Shown here piece after piece: positions 7,941 to 14,080 of a stretch of DNA of 23,862 nt. A model generated the notes under the pieces. That model did not search any database and was not told the DNA's origin. It saw nothing but the letters and a program-made list of their open reading frames with translations. The position numbers and the translations under genes are program-made. Origin of the DNA: a virus. The stretch lies in IMG/VR virus record IMGVR_UViG_3300022690_000151, positions 1-23,862 of that record; one strand, 5' to 3'. Numbering within the stretch: the stretch's first letter is position 1; each line of letters starts with the position of its first letter.

Positions 7941-8698
7941 GCTAGTTGAATCACTCTCAAGAATCTGATAGTGCCTCCGTTAGAATGTTGTAAGTTAAAC
8001 AAGTCTCCGTCCTCTACAACCACATCAAAGATACTAGAAGCTTCGGATTTTAAATTAACTGAGTTGTTAAAGTCCACAAAGTTAGTGCCGTCTAATGTAA
8101 AACGCAAACGTCCAGTAGCACTACTTGACCATTGAATACGGTAGATAACAGCGTCACCGGGAGACGTGCCAGTTGGAGGCAAGTCAACGCCAGAGAGATC
8201 AGTGTTTGACGCATACACTGAATTTGTAAGACTGAGAATTATCGTGCCAACTGGAGTGCCTTGAGGATTAGCGACAGTTACTTGCAAAGGAGTAACAGAG
8301 CCATTGATAATAGGAACGTCACAAGTGACTGGACAAATATCGACTTGACTAGCTATTCCTCCGGCCACAGTTCTTCTTTGTATATCCTCTGGAGCGATTG
8401 AAACAAGAATACGAAAAACAGTGGCTCCTCCAGTTGTCCTCAGATTGAATGAGTCTTTATCATCAGCCTTGATATTGCAAATTACCTCAGTATTGGCCAC
8501 GGTAGTTATGAGAGGGAAAAATGAAACTCCTCCGTCTAGGCTATACTCAAACACGCCTGAATCAGTCGTGATAATCGAAATATTCCAGATTGCATCAAAG
8601 CCCCATCTAATATCAGGAGGCAAATTAGTTGGAAAAATTGGAGCTAATGGAAGATAAACTCCGGAAGCTTTACCTCTGGAGTAAAGGTGAAATGCCAT
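7937..8698 (-). CDS. Double-domain beta decoration protein (253 aa)
   Basis: Two copies of the same beta domain are visible. The first is at about 60-110 (FEYSLDGGVSFFPL ... DSFNLRTTGGATVFRILV), the second at about 195-253 (LRFTLDGTNFVDFNNSVNL ... FNLQHSNGGTIRFLRVIQLA). A linker between them carries a CPVTCDVP segment. The domain matches the 118-aa and 108-aa proteins, so this gene looks like an internal duplication. It is the first gene of the unit 8698-6364. The ATG lies 25 nt after the TATA of promoter copy 3, and no Shine-Dalgarno is seen, which fits a leaderless message. It is likely a capsid- or fibre-associated decoration protein. Confidence 0.75.
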   Translation of the reverse strand: MAFHLYSRGKASGVYLPLAPIFPTNLPPDIRWGFDAIWNISIITTDSGVFEYSLDGGVSFFPLITTVANTEVICNIKADDKDSFNLRTTGGATVFRILVSIAPEDIQRRTVAGGIASQVDICPVTCDVPIINGSVTPLQVTVANPQGTPVGTIILSLTNSVYASNTDLSGVDLPPTGTSPGDAVIYRIQWSSSATGRLRFTLDGTNFVDFNNSVNLKSEASSIFDVVVEDGDLFNLQHSNGGTIRFLRVIQLA

Positions 8699-8716
8699 GC
8701 TAAAGTTGTCTTGCTA

Positions 8717-8731
8717 AATTATACAAGTGTT
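8717..8731 (-). promoter_or_regulatory. 15-bp promoter element, copy 3
   Basis: The minus-strand sequence is AACACTTGTATAATT. The TATA begins 25 nt before the ATG at 8698. The element starts one base after the TAA stop of the metzincin gene at 8733. Confidence 0.75.
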
Positions 8732-8732
8732 A

Positions 8733-9389
8733 TTAGTTAAAGTCAGCGTCAGTTAAACGCCTTCTCCTAAAGTAATCGATCCATCTTTGAGACAGACTTC
8801 TTGCTCCGTATCGTTCTTGGATTCGATGAACATCATTATCATTGAGTGCGTTCTTTTTTTTACCGAGATTAAAAGAAGGATACATGATCGACTCTTGGCT
8901 TGTAGTGTCATGTCTCAAGCCGAGGGAGTGGCCAAACTCGTGAATCATAATAGCTGTCAACGGAGGATGAGCTAAGTCTTGGAAATATGCAGACGGAACC
9001 CAATCCCATGTCTCATCATTGATCTCAACGTCTCCGGAGATATTCCCTTGGCCTGGGAACCAAGCATGAGCTAAAACTCCAGGCGAGGCAAATTTAACAA
9101 GAGGTTGAAATGAAACATTGAAATCGACATGAGCTGTCATATTGCGTTCCCTACGAAATTTTAATTTATTAATCCTTAATTGCCAAACTCTCAATGCGAC
9201 AGTGATAGCTCTGATTTGTTGTCGTCCTGGAATATCTGGCGACAGATTGTTTAATCGATAAGAAATGTCTCCGTCTGGCCAACTGTGAGGCCATTCATCA
9301 ACGCCAGGAATTGTCTCAGCAAACTGGATCTTCGTATATGGAAGTTGATCACGCATTTCGGCTGAACAATACACAAACTCGTTTGGCAT
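8733..9389 (-). CDS. Matrixin-like (metzincin) zinc metalloprotease
   Basis: This 218-aa protein is essentially a bare matrix-metalloprotease catalytic domain. It contains the full zinc motif HEFGHSLGLRHD (His150, Glu151, His154, His160), a Met-turn SIMYP (Met169), and the upstream LAHAWFPGQGNISGDVEIND segment (106-125). In matrixins that segment carries structural zinc/calcium ligands before an E-T-W. The early DISYRLNNLSPD and AITVALRVWQ segments are also typical. I see no signal peptide and no Cys-switch propeptide. The C-terminus is basic (YFRRRRL). The gene sits alone behind its own TATA candidate, between a two-helix membrane protein and the fibre unit. Likely roles are a virion-borne or released protease that cuts host surface protein, or a structural maturation protease. 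Confidence 0.92.
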   Translation of the reverse strand: MPNEFVYCSAEMRDQLPYTKIQFAETIPGVDEWPHSWPDGDISYRLNNLSPDIPGRQQIRAITVALRVWQLRINKLKFRRERNMTAHVDFNVSFQPLVKFASPGVLAHAWFPGQGNISGDVEINDETWDWVPSAYFQDLAHPPLTAIMIHEFGHSLGLRHDTTSQESIMYPSFNLGKKKNALNDNDVHRIQERYGARSLSQRWIDYFRRRRLTDADFN

Positions 9390-9410
9390 AAAAAAATTGG
9401 GTAATCCTAA

Positions 9411-9418
9411 GTTATAAG
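9411..9418 (-). promoter_or_regulatory. TATA-like promoter of the metzincin gene
   Basis: The minus-strand sequence CTTATAAC lies in the 42-nt gap before the metzincin. Its TATA begins 27 nt before the ATG, the same spacing as the conserved promoter elements, but the flanks differ (no AACACTTG). No Shine-Dalgarno precedes the ATG, only a T7 run. The divergent element may give this gene separate timing. Confidence 0.4.
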
Positions 9419-9431
9419 AGATACTCAGGAT

Positions 9432-9614
9432 TTATGTGGACTTGCCAGAGGTTCCTTTAACTATTGCCTCGATTTTGTCGCCAATGGCTAATGCTACAAT
9501 CGGAGCAGTTAAAGCAATTATATGAACTGGATCAGTTACGATTCCTTTGATTATGATTAAGGCTACTAGGCCACCATAAACGAGGATTCCTAAATGACGA
9601 GTGCGAATGTTCAT
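9432..9614 (-). CDS. Small two-helix membrane protein, holin-like candidate
   Basis: This 60-aa protein has a short basic N-terminus (MNIRTRH), a first hydrophobic segment at about 8-26 (LGILVYGGLVALIIIKGIV), a short acidic turn (TDP) and a second segment at 31-45 (HIIALTAPIVALAIG). The tail is charged (DKIEAIVKGTSGKST). Size and topology match small holins, but they also match many unrelated small membrane proteins. Its position between two predicted proteases, in a late gene cluster, makes a role in membrane permeabilisation or export plausible. A degenerate copy of the promoter element lies 24 nt upstream. Confidence 0.7.
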   Translation of the reverse strand: MNIRTRHLGILVYGGLVALIIIKGIVTDPVHIIALTAPIVALAIGDKIEAIVKGTSGKST

Positions 9615-9631
9615 AATCGCTCTCAGTGGTA

Positions 9632-9646
9632 AAGTTTTAAAGTGTT
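9632..9646 (-). promoter_or_regulatory. Degenerate copy of the 15-bp promoter element
   Basis: The minus-strand sequence AACACTTTAAAACTT matches 11 of 15 positions of the conserved element. It lies in the 37-nt gap before the two-helix membrane gene, and its TATA-equivalent position is 24 nt from the ATG at 9614. It may be a weaker or differently timed promoter. Confidence 0.4.
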
Positions 9647-9651
9647 ACTCA

Positions 9652-9975
9652 TTACTCATGCCAGTAAGAATAATCATAGCACTTCCAATGATCATTTAGC
9701 TTAACGTAACAATCAGAATAGAGATATGCGTGAGTAATCTCGTGCCACAAAATAATCATGCCATAATAATCCAAGGCTTGCATACTGGCCTCATGGACTA
9801 TGACTCTCTTTTTGATCACATCGGCACAGCCAGAGGTATGATAGCCTTCGACTTTAGATTTTGGACAAACATTATCTACTGACTCTTGACTTGTTGTAAT
9901 TAATTTCCAATCACAATCATATCCAGAGCCAGCTATAACACAAAGTTGCATAGTAAAAAAAAGAAGTGGGATCAA
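9652..9975 (-). CDS. Secreted HExxH putative zinc metallopeptidase
   Basis: The protein has 107 aa from a TTG start at 9975 that overlaps the upstream TGA as TTGA. This start gives a classic hydrophobic signal or anchor segment at residues 1-16 (MIPLLFFTMQLCVIAG). A longer in-frame start at 10062 would overlap the upstream gene by 91 bases and lose that N-terminal position. The mature part has a helix carrying WHEITHAY (His78, Glu79, His82) and a Cys-rich composition (Cys12, 21, 37, 50, 89, 99) that suggests disulfides and an extracellular location. The third zinc ligand is not certain; Glu or His near the C-terminus (DYSYWHE) are candidates. It is a metallopeptidase by motif only. It belongs to the surface/protease block. 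Confidence 0.7.
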   Translation of the reverse strand: MIPLLFFTMQLCVIAGSGYDCDWKLITTSQESVDNVCPKSKVEGYHTSGCADVIKKRVIVHEASMQALDYYGMIILWHEITHAYLYSDCYVKLNDHWKCYDYSYWHE

Positions 9976-10601
9976 AGGAGTATAAACTCGATTGAGTCCG
10001 TTTTTGCATCGATAGTTATGGACACGGTATATTTGCCGATCAAGGCGTTGTTTGGAATCCAAGCCTCTGATATGTCGCCATCAGATAGAGTCTGACCGAA
10101 CTTGTCCTTGACAAAGTTTCCATCAGGTGCTTTGATAGTTATCAGAAAAGTTTTCTCAGTGAACTCAGTTTGGCCAGTGATAAGAATTGCTCCCACATCT
10201 CTTGGATATCCAGAGGGTTTAGCGTTGAACTTGTTATCCTCGATTTTTAGGTTGAGGTCTATTGTGCTTACAGTTGGTTGAGACGGTGTTGGTAATGTTG
10301 TAACATCTCCTTGTGCTTGCAGTAATGTTACCTTGCCTTGTATGCCATCAACCTTCTCATCTAGTTTCTCAAAGATTTCAGTTAGTGCATCATTATGAGG
10401 TTTCCATTCGTTCTCTGATACAAAGTTTGCATTAAGCCATTCTATCATCGTGCCTTCGCCAACTTCTCGCCAGTTGTATTTGTCAGGAGTTACTTGGTCG
10501 TTCAGTTTCATCATGTTCTGTCCGGCTAATGCTAATGCCAAGACAGCGATTACGGTTGCGACAAAGGCTACTACTAGACCGTAGTTGATTCCTTTAGTCA
10601 T
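9972..10601 (-). CDS. Membrane-anchored surface protein with macroglobulin-like domain
   Basis: This 209-aa protein has an N-terminal membrane helix (about 5-27, INYGLVVAFVATVIAVLALA), a polar region with a short coiled coil (about 68-96), a Pro/Thr-rich linker (TLPTPSQPTVST) and a C-terminal beta domain (about 112-209). That domain reads like a macroglobulin/MG2-type strand set: ILITGQTEFTEKTFLITIKA, then P-D-G-N-F, then IGKYTVSITID. Such anchored domains are typical of thaumarchaeal surface proteins, which hints at host mimicry or a host-derived gene. The ATG at 10601 has AAGGAG at good spacing and overlaps the stop of the 32-aa gene (ATGA). An earlier in-frame ATG at 10637 lacks such support. 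Confidence 0.75.
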   Translation of the reverse strand: MTKGINYGLVVAFVATVIAVLALALAGQNMMKLNDQVTPDKYNWREVGEGTMIEWLNANFVSENEWKPHNDALTEIFEKLDEKVDGIQGKVTLLQAQGDVTTLPTPSQPTVSTIDLNLKIEDNKFNAKPSGYPRDVGAILITGQTEFTEKTFLITIKAPDGNFVKDKFGQTLSDGDISEAWIPNNALIGKYTVSITIDAKTDSIEFILL

Positions 10602-10696
10602 TTCTTTTTCTCCTTTTGTGTGTAGGTTATATCCCACTCTACCGTTGCCTCAATCTTCATTTCTTTATGGCAGTAAGGACAATCTATGTAGGTCAT
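10598..10696 (-). CDS. 32-aa CPYC zinc-knuckle-like micro-protein
   Basis: This small gene fits exactly between its neighbours. Its ATG overlaps the upstream TGA (ATGA) and its own TGA overlaps the downstream ATG (ATGA). It begins MTYIDCPYCHKEMKIEA and ends in a Lys-rich tail (TYTQKEKKK). The C-P-Y-C-H motif is half of a zinc ribbon, so metal binding would need a dimer or a partner. Its tail also carries the AAGGAG that serves as ribosome site for the next gene. No function is known. The double ATGA overlap is the main reason to trust it. Confidence 0.6.
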   Translation of the reverse strand: MTYIDCPYCHKEMKIEATVEWDITYTQKEKKK

Positions 10697-11859
10697 TCTC
10701 TAACTACCTTCGGGACACAATGATTCAACCATACTGGAAATTCATGTGTGCCGATTTTGTGTTGGTAAATGTAGAGAAAATTGTCGCATTGGAGTTGTAG
10801 AATGTCGCTGTATGTAATGTCGTCCCAATTCTTTAGGATGTGTTGTTCGTACAAACTCAATGGGCATTTTTCTTCTGCCCATACTCCTACTGGAGCTGGT
10901 TGTCCAAACACTTGACACCTAATTCCTGGAGGCTGAAATCCTCTATTGACTCCGGTAAATTCGGCATCTGGATCTTCAAACTTTCGTTCTTGAATTAGTC
11001 TGTCTCTGAGTTCTTCCATTTCTTGTTTCTCATCTGCAATATCCTTCGGTGTTACTGGATCAGTTTCTACCATAGCGTCTGATTGATCAGTTACTTTTTT
11101 AGCTAGTGGATGTTCTGGCCCTCTACCGAGATAATCTGTCCCGGCCAAGTCAGCCATGTATCGGTTCAACTCAAAGGCTCCAATTAGATTCATGTCAGCA
11201 TAACGTTTCATTATCCTACACTCCTCGATTGCTTTGAGCATCTTACCAATGATAGGTGATTGTGATAAGTTATCCCTTATCTGAAATTCCCATCTAGTTT
11301 GATCAGAGTAACCTTCTATTTCTGCTTGCTCTTGGTAAGCTCCGTAAGCTCCTAATCCAGTTCTACAAGTTGCTAGTGTTTTTATTGCTGATTCGATTTC
11401 TCGTTCTTCTCTTGTGAGTGGTTCTTCTGGCTCAGTAGGTTCCAAATCTGGCAAAACGTCAGCTCTAGGTTCTGATATGTCACCTTGCTCAATGAAGTGC
11501 TTGATCATCTCTGCTAAATCAGCGTTGTGTTGTGGTATTAGAGAAATCGAAGTTGGCACTTCTGTCTGATTGATTTCAGCCATTACATAATCAGGCAAAA
11601 ACCATTTCCAGTTACAAGTGAATGTTACATGATTGCTTGCTGATAGAAACACACACCAAGAATCATCAGATTCTTGAGGAAGTGGGAGATCAACTTGTTC
11701 GGCATACGCCAAGCCAAGTCCTCCGATTGATAGCATAGTTGCGATCAGTATGAGTCCGAGTTTGTTCTCAACAAAGTCTTTGATTGTCATTTCTTCGTCA
11801 GTTGCATCTTGTTTTATTTTCTTATGCGTTTTGTTAGAAACGCTTATTGTTTTGGTCAT
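10693..11859 (-). CDS. Membrane-anchored/secreted protein with RHH-like N-terminus
   Basis: I do not recognise the family of this 388-aa protein. The first 33 residues (MTKTISVSNKTHKKIKQDAT and onward to a DFVENK end) resemble the strand-helix of ribbon-helix-helix or antitoxin-type proteins. A hydrophobic segment at about 34-53 (LGLILIATMLSIGGLGLAYA) ends in an AYA-EQ site that could be cut by signal peptidase. The outer part has scattered Cys residues, an acidic proline-rich linker (PDLEPTEPEEPLTREERE, near 145), helical regions and an acidic coiled segment (DIADEKQEMEELRDRLIQER). It opens the surface/protease block. The ATG context TCAAGCATG matches that of the fibre gene at 6328. Confidence 0.75.
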   Translation of the reverse strand: MTKTISVSNKTHKKIKQDATDEEMTIKDFVENKLGLILIATMLSIGGLGLAYAEQVDLPLPQESDDSWCVFLSASNHVTFTCNWKWFLPDYVMAEINQTEVPTSISLIPQHNADLAEMIKHFIEQGDISEPRADVLPDLEPTEPEEPLTREEREIESAIKTLATCRTGLGAYGAYQEQAEIEGYSDQTRWEFQIRDNLSQSPIIGKMLKAIEECRIMKRYADMNLIGAFELNRYMADLAGTDYLGRGPEHPLAKKVTDQSDAMVETDPVTPKDIADEKQEMEELRDRLIQERKFEDPDAEFTGVNRGFQPPGIRCQVFGQPAPVGVWAEEKCPLSLYEQHILKNWDDITYSDILQLQCDNFLYIYQHKIGTHEFPVWLNHCVPKVVRE

Positions 11860-12082
11860 GCTTGAATTGCCTCGATAAAATTACATTATTAGTTTATGCG
11901 TTTAATGTTATTTGACTATTTGTTAAAATAATCTTTATGTCAAGGAAGAAGAAGAAGAGCTCTGTGTCTCAAGATCGGCTACGATCAAAAACTGTTTCTC
12001 CCTTGACTATCTGTTTCTGTCAAGATGAAATAAAAGTGAATGGGCCTCATTTCTAGGCACGAAAAAAAGGAAAAATAGGGTT
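11860..12082 (-). other. Intergenic spacer, promoter region of the surface block
   Basis: This 223-nt gap is the largest in the window. On the minus strand it holds the terminator tract after the 80-aa gene, a CTTGAC-N11-GTCAAG inverted repeat (12002-12024), a GATCG-N4-CGATC hairpin (11972-11985), and an AT-rich stretch before the ATG at 11859. A TGTAATTTTA sequence lies about 26 nt before that ATG and could act as a TATA box. The conserved 15-bp element is absent here, so this unit may be controlled differently. A 39-codon plus-strand frame (11937-12056, MSRKKKKSSVSQ) is present but weak. Confidence 0.5.
12061..12079 (-). terminator. Oligo-T terminator after the capsid unit
   Basis: Just after the stop of the 80-aa gene, the minus strand reads CCCTATTTTTCCTTTTTTTC. 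Two T runs (5 and 7) without a strong hairpin fit archaeal intrinsic termination. It would end the decoration/capsid/80-aa transcript. Confidence 0.5.
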
Positions 12083-12325
12083 TTATCCCTTTTTGGATTT
12101 TTTCTTATTCTGAGACTTTTTTGACTCTGTTATGTTTTCAGCTACAACAATTTTTGGAGCGACAGTTTCTTTGCGAGTGTCGCTAGTCCAATGAAGATCC
12201 GATTGCTTGCCCTCACAAGGACGGCCTATCATCTGGCCTCTTGCGTGATCTATTAGATCGTCAGCTTCTTCCTGGGTATTAGCCAGTGCTACGGCCCCAC
12301 ATCGTTGACAGCTTAGAGTTCCCAA
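12083..12325 (-). CDS. Small CxxC zinc-binding protein (80 aa)
   Basis: The start is TTG at 12325. A stop codon precedes it directly in frame, so no longer version exists, and an AGGTG site lies about 8 nt upstream. The protein has CQRCG at residues 6-10, an acidic helix (QEEADDLIDHARG), then a PCEGKQSDLHW segment whose Cys and His could complete a zinc site. The C-terminus is Lys/Ser-rich and basic (KKSQNKKKSKKG). It follows the major capsid gene at a 9-nt distance and ends the unit. A small nucleic-acid- or capsid-binding role is possible. No family is recognised. Confidence 0.7.
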   Translation of the reverse strand: MGTLSCQRCGAVALANTQEEADDLIDHARGQMIGRPCEGKQSDLHWTSDTRKETVAPKIVVAENITESKKSQNKKKSKKG

Positions 12326-12334
12326 TCAAAACAC

Positions 12335-13540
12335 CTATACATTAAATGCCGTGATTTTGAACGCTCCGTCCTCGAACGCTTGTTGAACATCGAAACGAAT
12401 TACTAAGTCAGTGTTGTAAAGTCCTCCGACAGTTAAGTCAAAGTTCTCTAGTGTCAAGTCCTCTCGTAGTCCAGTTACCTGAGCTACGTCACGTTTTGTT
12501 ATCATCACAGTTCCTTCTGCAATCTGAGGTGTCTCCCAGACATTCTTAAGCCCTAAACTGGAAGCTAGTCCAGAATTATTTACAACGTCTTTGTTGTCAG
12601 TTGGCCCTAAGATGAATCGGGATAAGAACGGATAAGATCCACTTGCTCCGGTTGACGTTGCTATTGCTAGAAATGCGTCAGCCGGGTTGATGAACATTGT
12701 ATCGGCTCTATTCCTCTGAGTTCCAGGGAATCGTGATCTGATAACATTAGACAAAGCTTCAAACTCGCTCTGAACTGGAGTAGCTAGATCAAGATTTGCT
12801 TTTGTGTCCGTGTTGTTTGTTGTTGTTGCGATAAGATTATCGATTTGTCTTTTACCAACAAGGAAGTAAATCATGTTACCAGCATTTTTGAGTGGTTGTT
12901 CAACTGCAAGGAAGTTGTTGTCTTTTACATCGTTACGCTCTACTTGGATCGTTCCTCTAAAGCTGTTCTTTGTATTGCTACAATCAAGCTCTATTGGTTC
13001 AACCTTACCTCCGATTACTGGAGGTTTTCCTCCGGCCTCTGCGAAGATATTGATAGTTGGATTATCTGTTTTAGATCCTCCGACAGTATCAGTGTATTGC
13101 GTTCTTGGGACATTAACTTTAGGTGTGTCCATATCAATTAGTCTGTCGTATTGTTTCCAATCACTCCAGGGTTCAGCTCCTTCGATTATTTCGTCTGCAA
13201 TTTTTAGTATTGACAAAGTGTTTGGCACAGCGACAGTTTCTTGCAAAGCGTGGCCTCCGATATACGGATTTGTCTTTGCATAGTCACCTATGCGAATACC
13301 ATATTGTCTAAACCAAATTTCGTTTAGATTTGGATTTAATCTCATATTCTCTAATGAGCCTTGAGATTTGTCGAAGAAGGCTGATAAAGGAGTTTCTCGG
13401 ATTGGTCGCCATGTGTCCATAGGTCGGCCAATTTGTCGATTTGCCTCAGCTCCAAGATTCAAAGCTTCTCTAATGTGTGCCATCTCTGGCAAGTCCATAA
13501 GAGATTGTCGAGTTACCTTTTCAGAGTTGTATTTTACCAT
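12335..13540 (-). CDS. Major capsid protein, HK97-fold
   Basis: This 401-aa protein has the features of an HK97-type major capsid protein. There is a helical N-terminal region, an acidic stretch, an extended loop (TPKVNVPRTQYTDTVGG at about 135-150), then a Gly-rich segment leading to VEPIELDCSNTKNSFRGTIQ. An A-domain region carries MFINPADAFLAIA and LGLKNVWETPQIAEGTVMI, the 'identify target, set value' strands usual in these proteins. A final IRFDVQQAFEDGAFKITAF strand closes it. It has no obvious cleaved delta domain, since scaffold is a separate gene at 14081. The ATG follows the stop of the decoration gene by 2 nt, with AAGGAG 14 nt upstream. It lies in one unit with the decoration protein behind promoter copy 4. 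Confidence 0.88.
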   Translation of the reverse strand: MVKYNSEKVTRQSLMDLPEMAHIREALNLGAEANRQIGRPMDTWRPIRETPLSAFFDKSQGSLENMRLNPNLNEIWFRQYGIRIGDYAKTNPYIGGHALQETVAVPNTLSILKIADEIIEGAEPWSDWKQYDRLIDMDTPKVNVPRTQYTDTVGGSKTDNPTINIFAEAGGKPPVIGGKVEPIELDCSNTKNSFRGTIQVERNDVKDNNFLAVEQPLKNAGNMIYFLVGKRQIDNLIATTTNNTDTKANLDLATPVQSEFEALSNVIRSRFPGTQRNRADTMFINPADAFLAIATSTGASGSYPFLSRFILGPTDNKDVVNNSGLASSLGLKNVWETPQIAEGTVMITKRDVAQVTGLREDLTLENFDLTVGGLYNTDLVIRFDVQQAFEDGAFKITAFNV

Positions 13541-13542
13541 GT

Positions 13543-14007
13543 CTAAGCCACTACTCCTTCTTGGTCAACTGACATAGCGATAAAATCTGTCGAAACTGTG
13601 CTAGGTTGTAATGCTCTACCGAAAACCGGTGTTGTGCTAACAGCGATTACGGCCACTCCGTCAGTGCCGGAAGCTCCTAATTGAGTTCCGATTACGATTG
13701 GAGTGCCAGAGCCATCGACTCTAACTTTACAACGGCCATTGATACAAACTTTAACGGCATCACCAGCTAGTCCAGCTATTTCGCTAGTCCCTCCGTAGGT
13801 TCCGTTTTGATCTCCTCCGACACATACGCCATGTATGAAAGCCGTGATTGAGTCTATGGGTTCTACACGAGGCAATAGTTCTCCGACAGCCGGAGTTACT
13901 ACTGTAACAGGTGATCCGATAGTAATTGATTCGTCTGCTATTGCGTTAATGACATAAGCTCTCTCATCGATTGCTCCGTCAAAAAGTCCTGCATATTTAT
14001 CAGTCAT
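13543..14007 (-). CDS. Capsid decoration/stabilisation protein (DUF2190-like)
   Basis: This 154-aa beta-rich, Gly/Val/Ala-rich protein sits directly before the major capsid gene. It contains repeated strand-turn units (AIADESITIGSPVTVVTPAVG, VKVCINGRCKVRVDGSG, IGTQLGASGTDGVAVIA, PVFGRALQPSTV). The 'V-x-V-x-G-x-I ... G-x-x-L ... G-x-A' pattern and the position are those of DUF2190-type or lambda D-like decoration proteins that cover capsid surfaces. A CINGRC pair could form a disulfide. The ATG lies 30 nt after the TATA of promoter copy 4, with no clear Shine-Dalgarno, consistent with a leaderless message. Confidence 0.75.
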   Translation of the reverse strand: MTDKYAGLFDGAIDERAYVINAIADESITIGSPVTVVTPAVGELLPRVEPIDSITAFIHGVCVGGDQNGTYGGTSEIAGLAGDAVKVCINGRCKVRVDGSGTPIVIGTQLGASGTDGVAVIAVSTTPVFGRALQPSTVSTDFIAMSVDQEGVVA

Positions 14008-14030
14008 GCTTAATTTTTAGACTCTCGGCT

Positions 14031-14045
14031 AACTATACAAGTGTT
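14031..14045 (-). promoter_or_regulatory. 15-bp promoter element, copy 4
   Basis: The minus-strand sequence is AACACTTGTATAGTT. The TATA begins 30 nt before the ATG at 14007. It drives the decoration and major capsid genes, which need the highest expression. An oligo-T tract lies directly upstream. Confidence 0.75.
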
Positions 14046-14053
14046 ATTGCCTC

Positions 14054-14071
14054 AAATAAAAAAAAGAAAAG
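14054..14071 (-). terminator. Oligo-T terminator after the scaffold gene
   Basis: On the minus strand, CTTTTCTTTTTTTTATTT follows 9 nt after the stop of the scaffold gene and precedes promoter copy 4. It fits an archaeal oligo-T terminator and would insulate scaffold from capsid transcription. There is no clear hairpin. Confidence 0.5.
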
Positions 14072-14080
14072 TGGGATTAA

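Noticed and set aside
8699-8731. Reading the 15-bp elements as bacterial sigma70 promoters (TATAAT as -10)
   Set aside because: No TTGACA-like box is found at the right distance upstream in the copies inspected, and conservation is centred on AACACTTG next to the TATA. The archaeal reading explains spacing and missing ribosome sites better, though it is not proven.
10602-10637. Longer start of the anchored 209-aa protein
   Set aside because: The ATG at 10601 has a good AAGGAG and an ATGA overlap; the longer form overlaps the 32-aa gene by 40 bases.
12873-13283. Plus-strand open frame of 136 codons inside the major capsid gene
   Set aside because: Antisense shadow of a clear HK97-type capsid gene; composition (Ser/Leu-rich) is typical for antisense frames.
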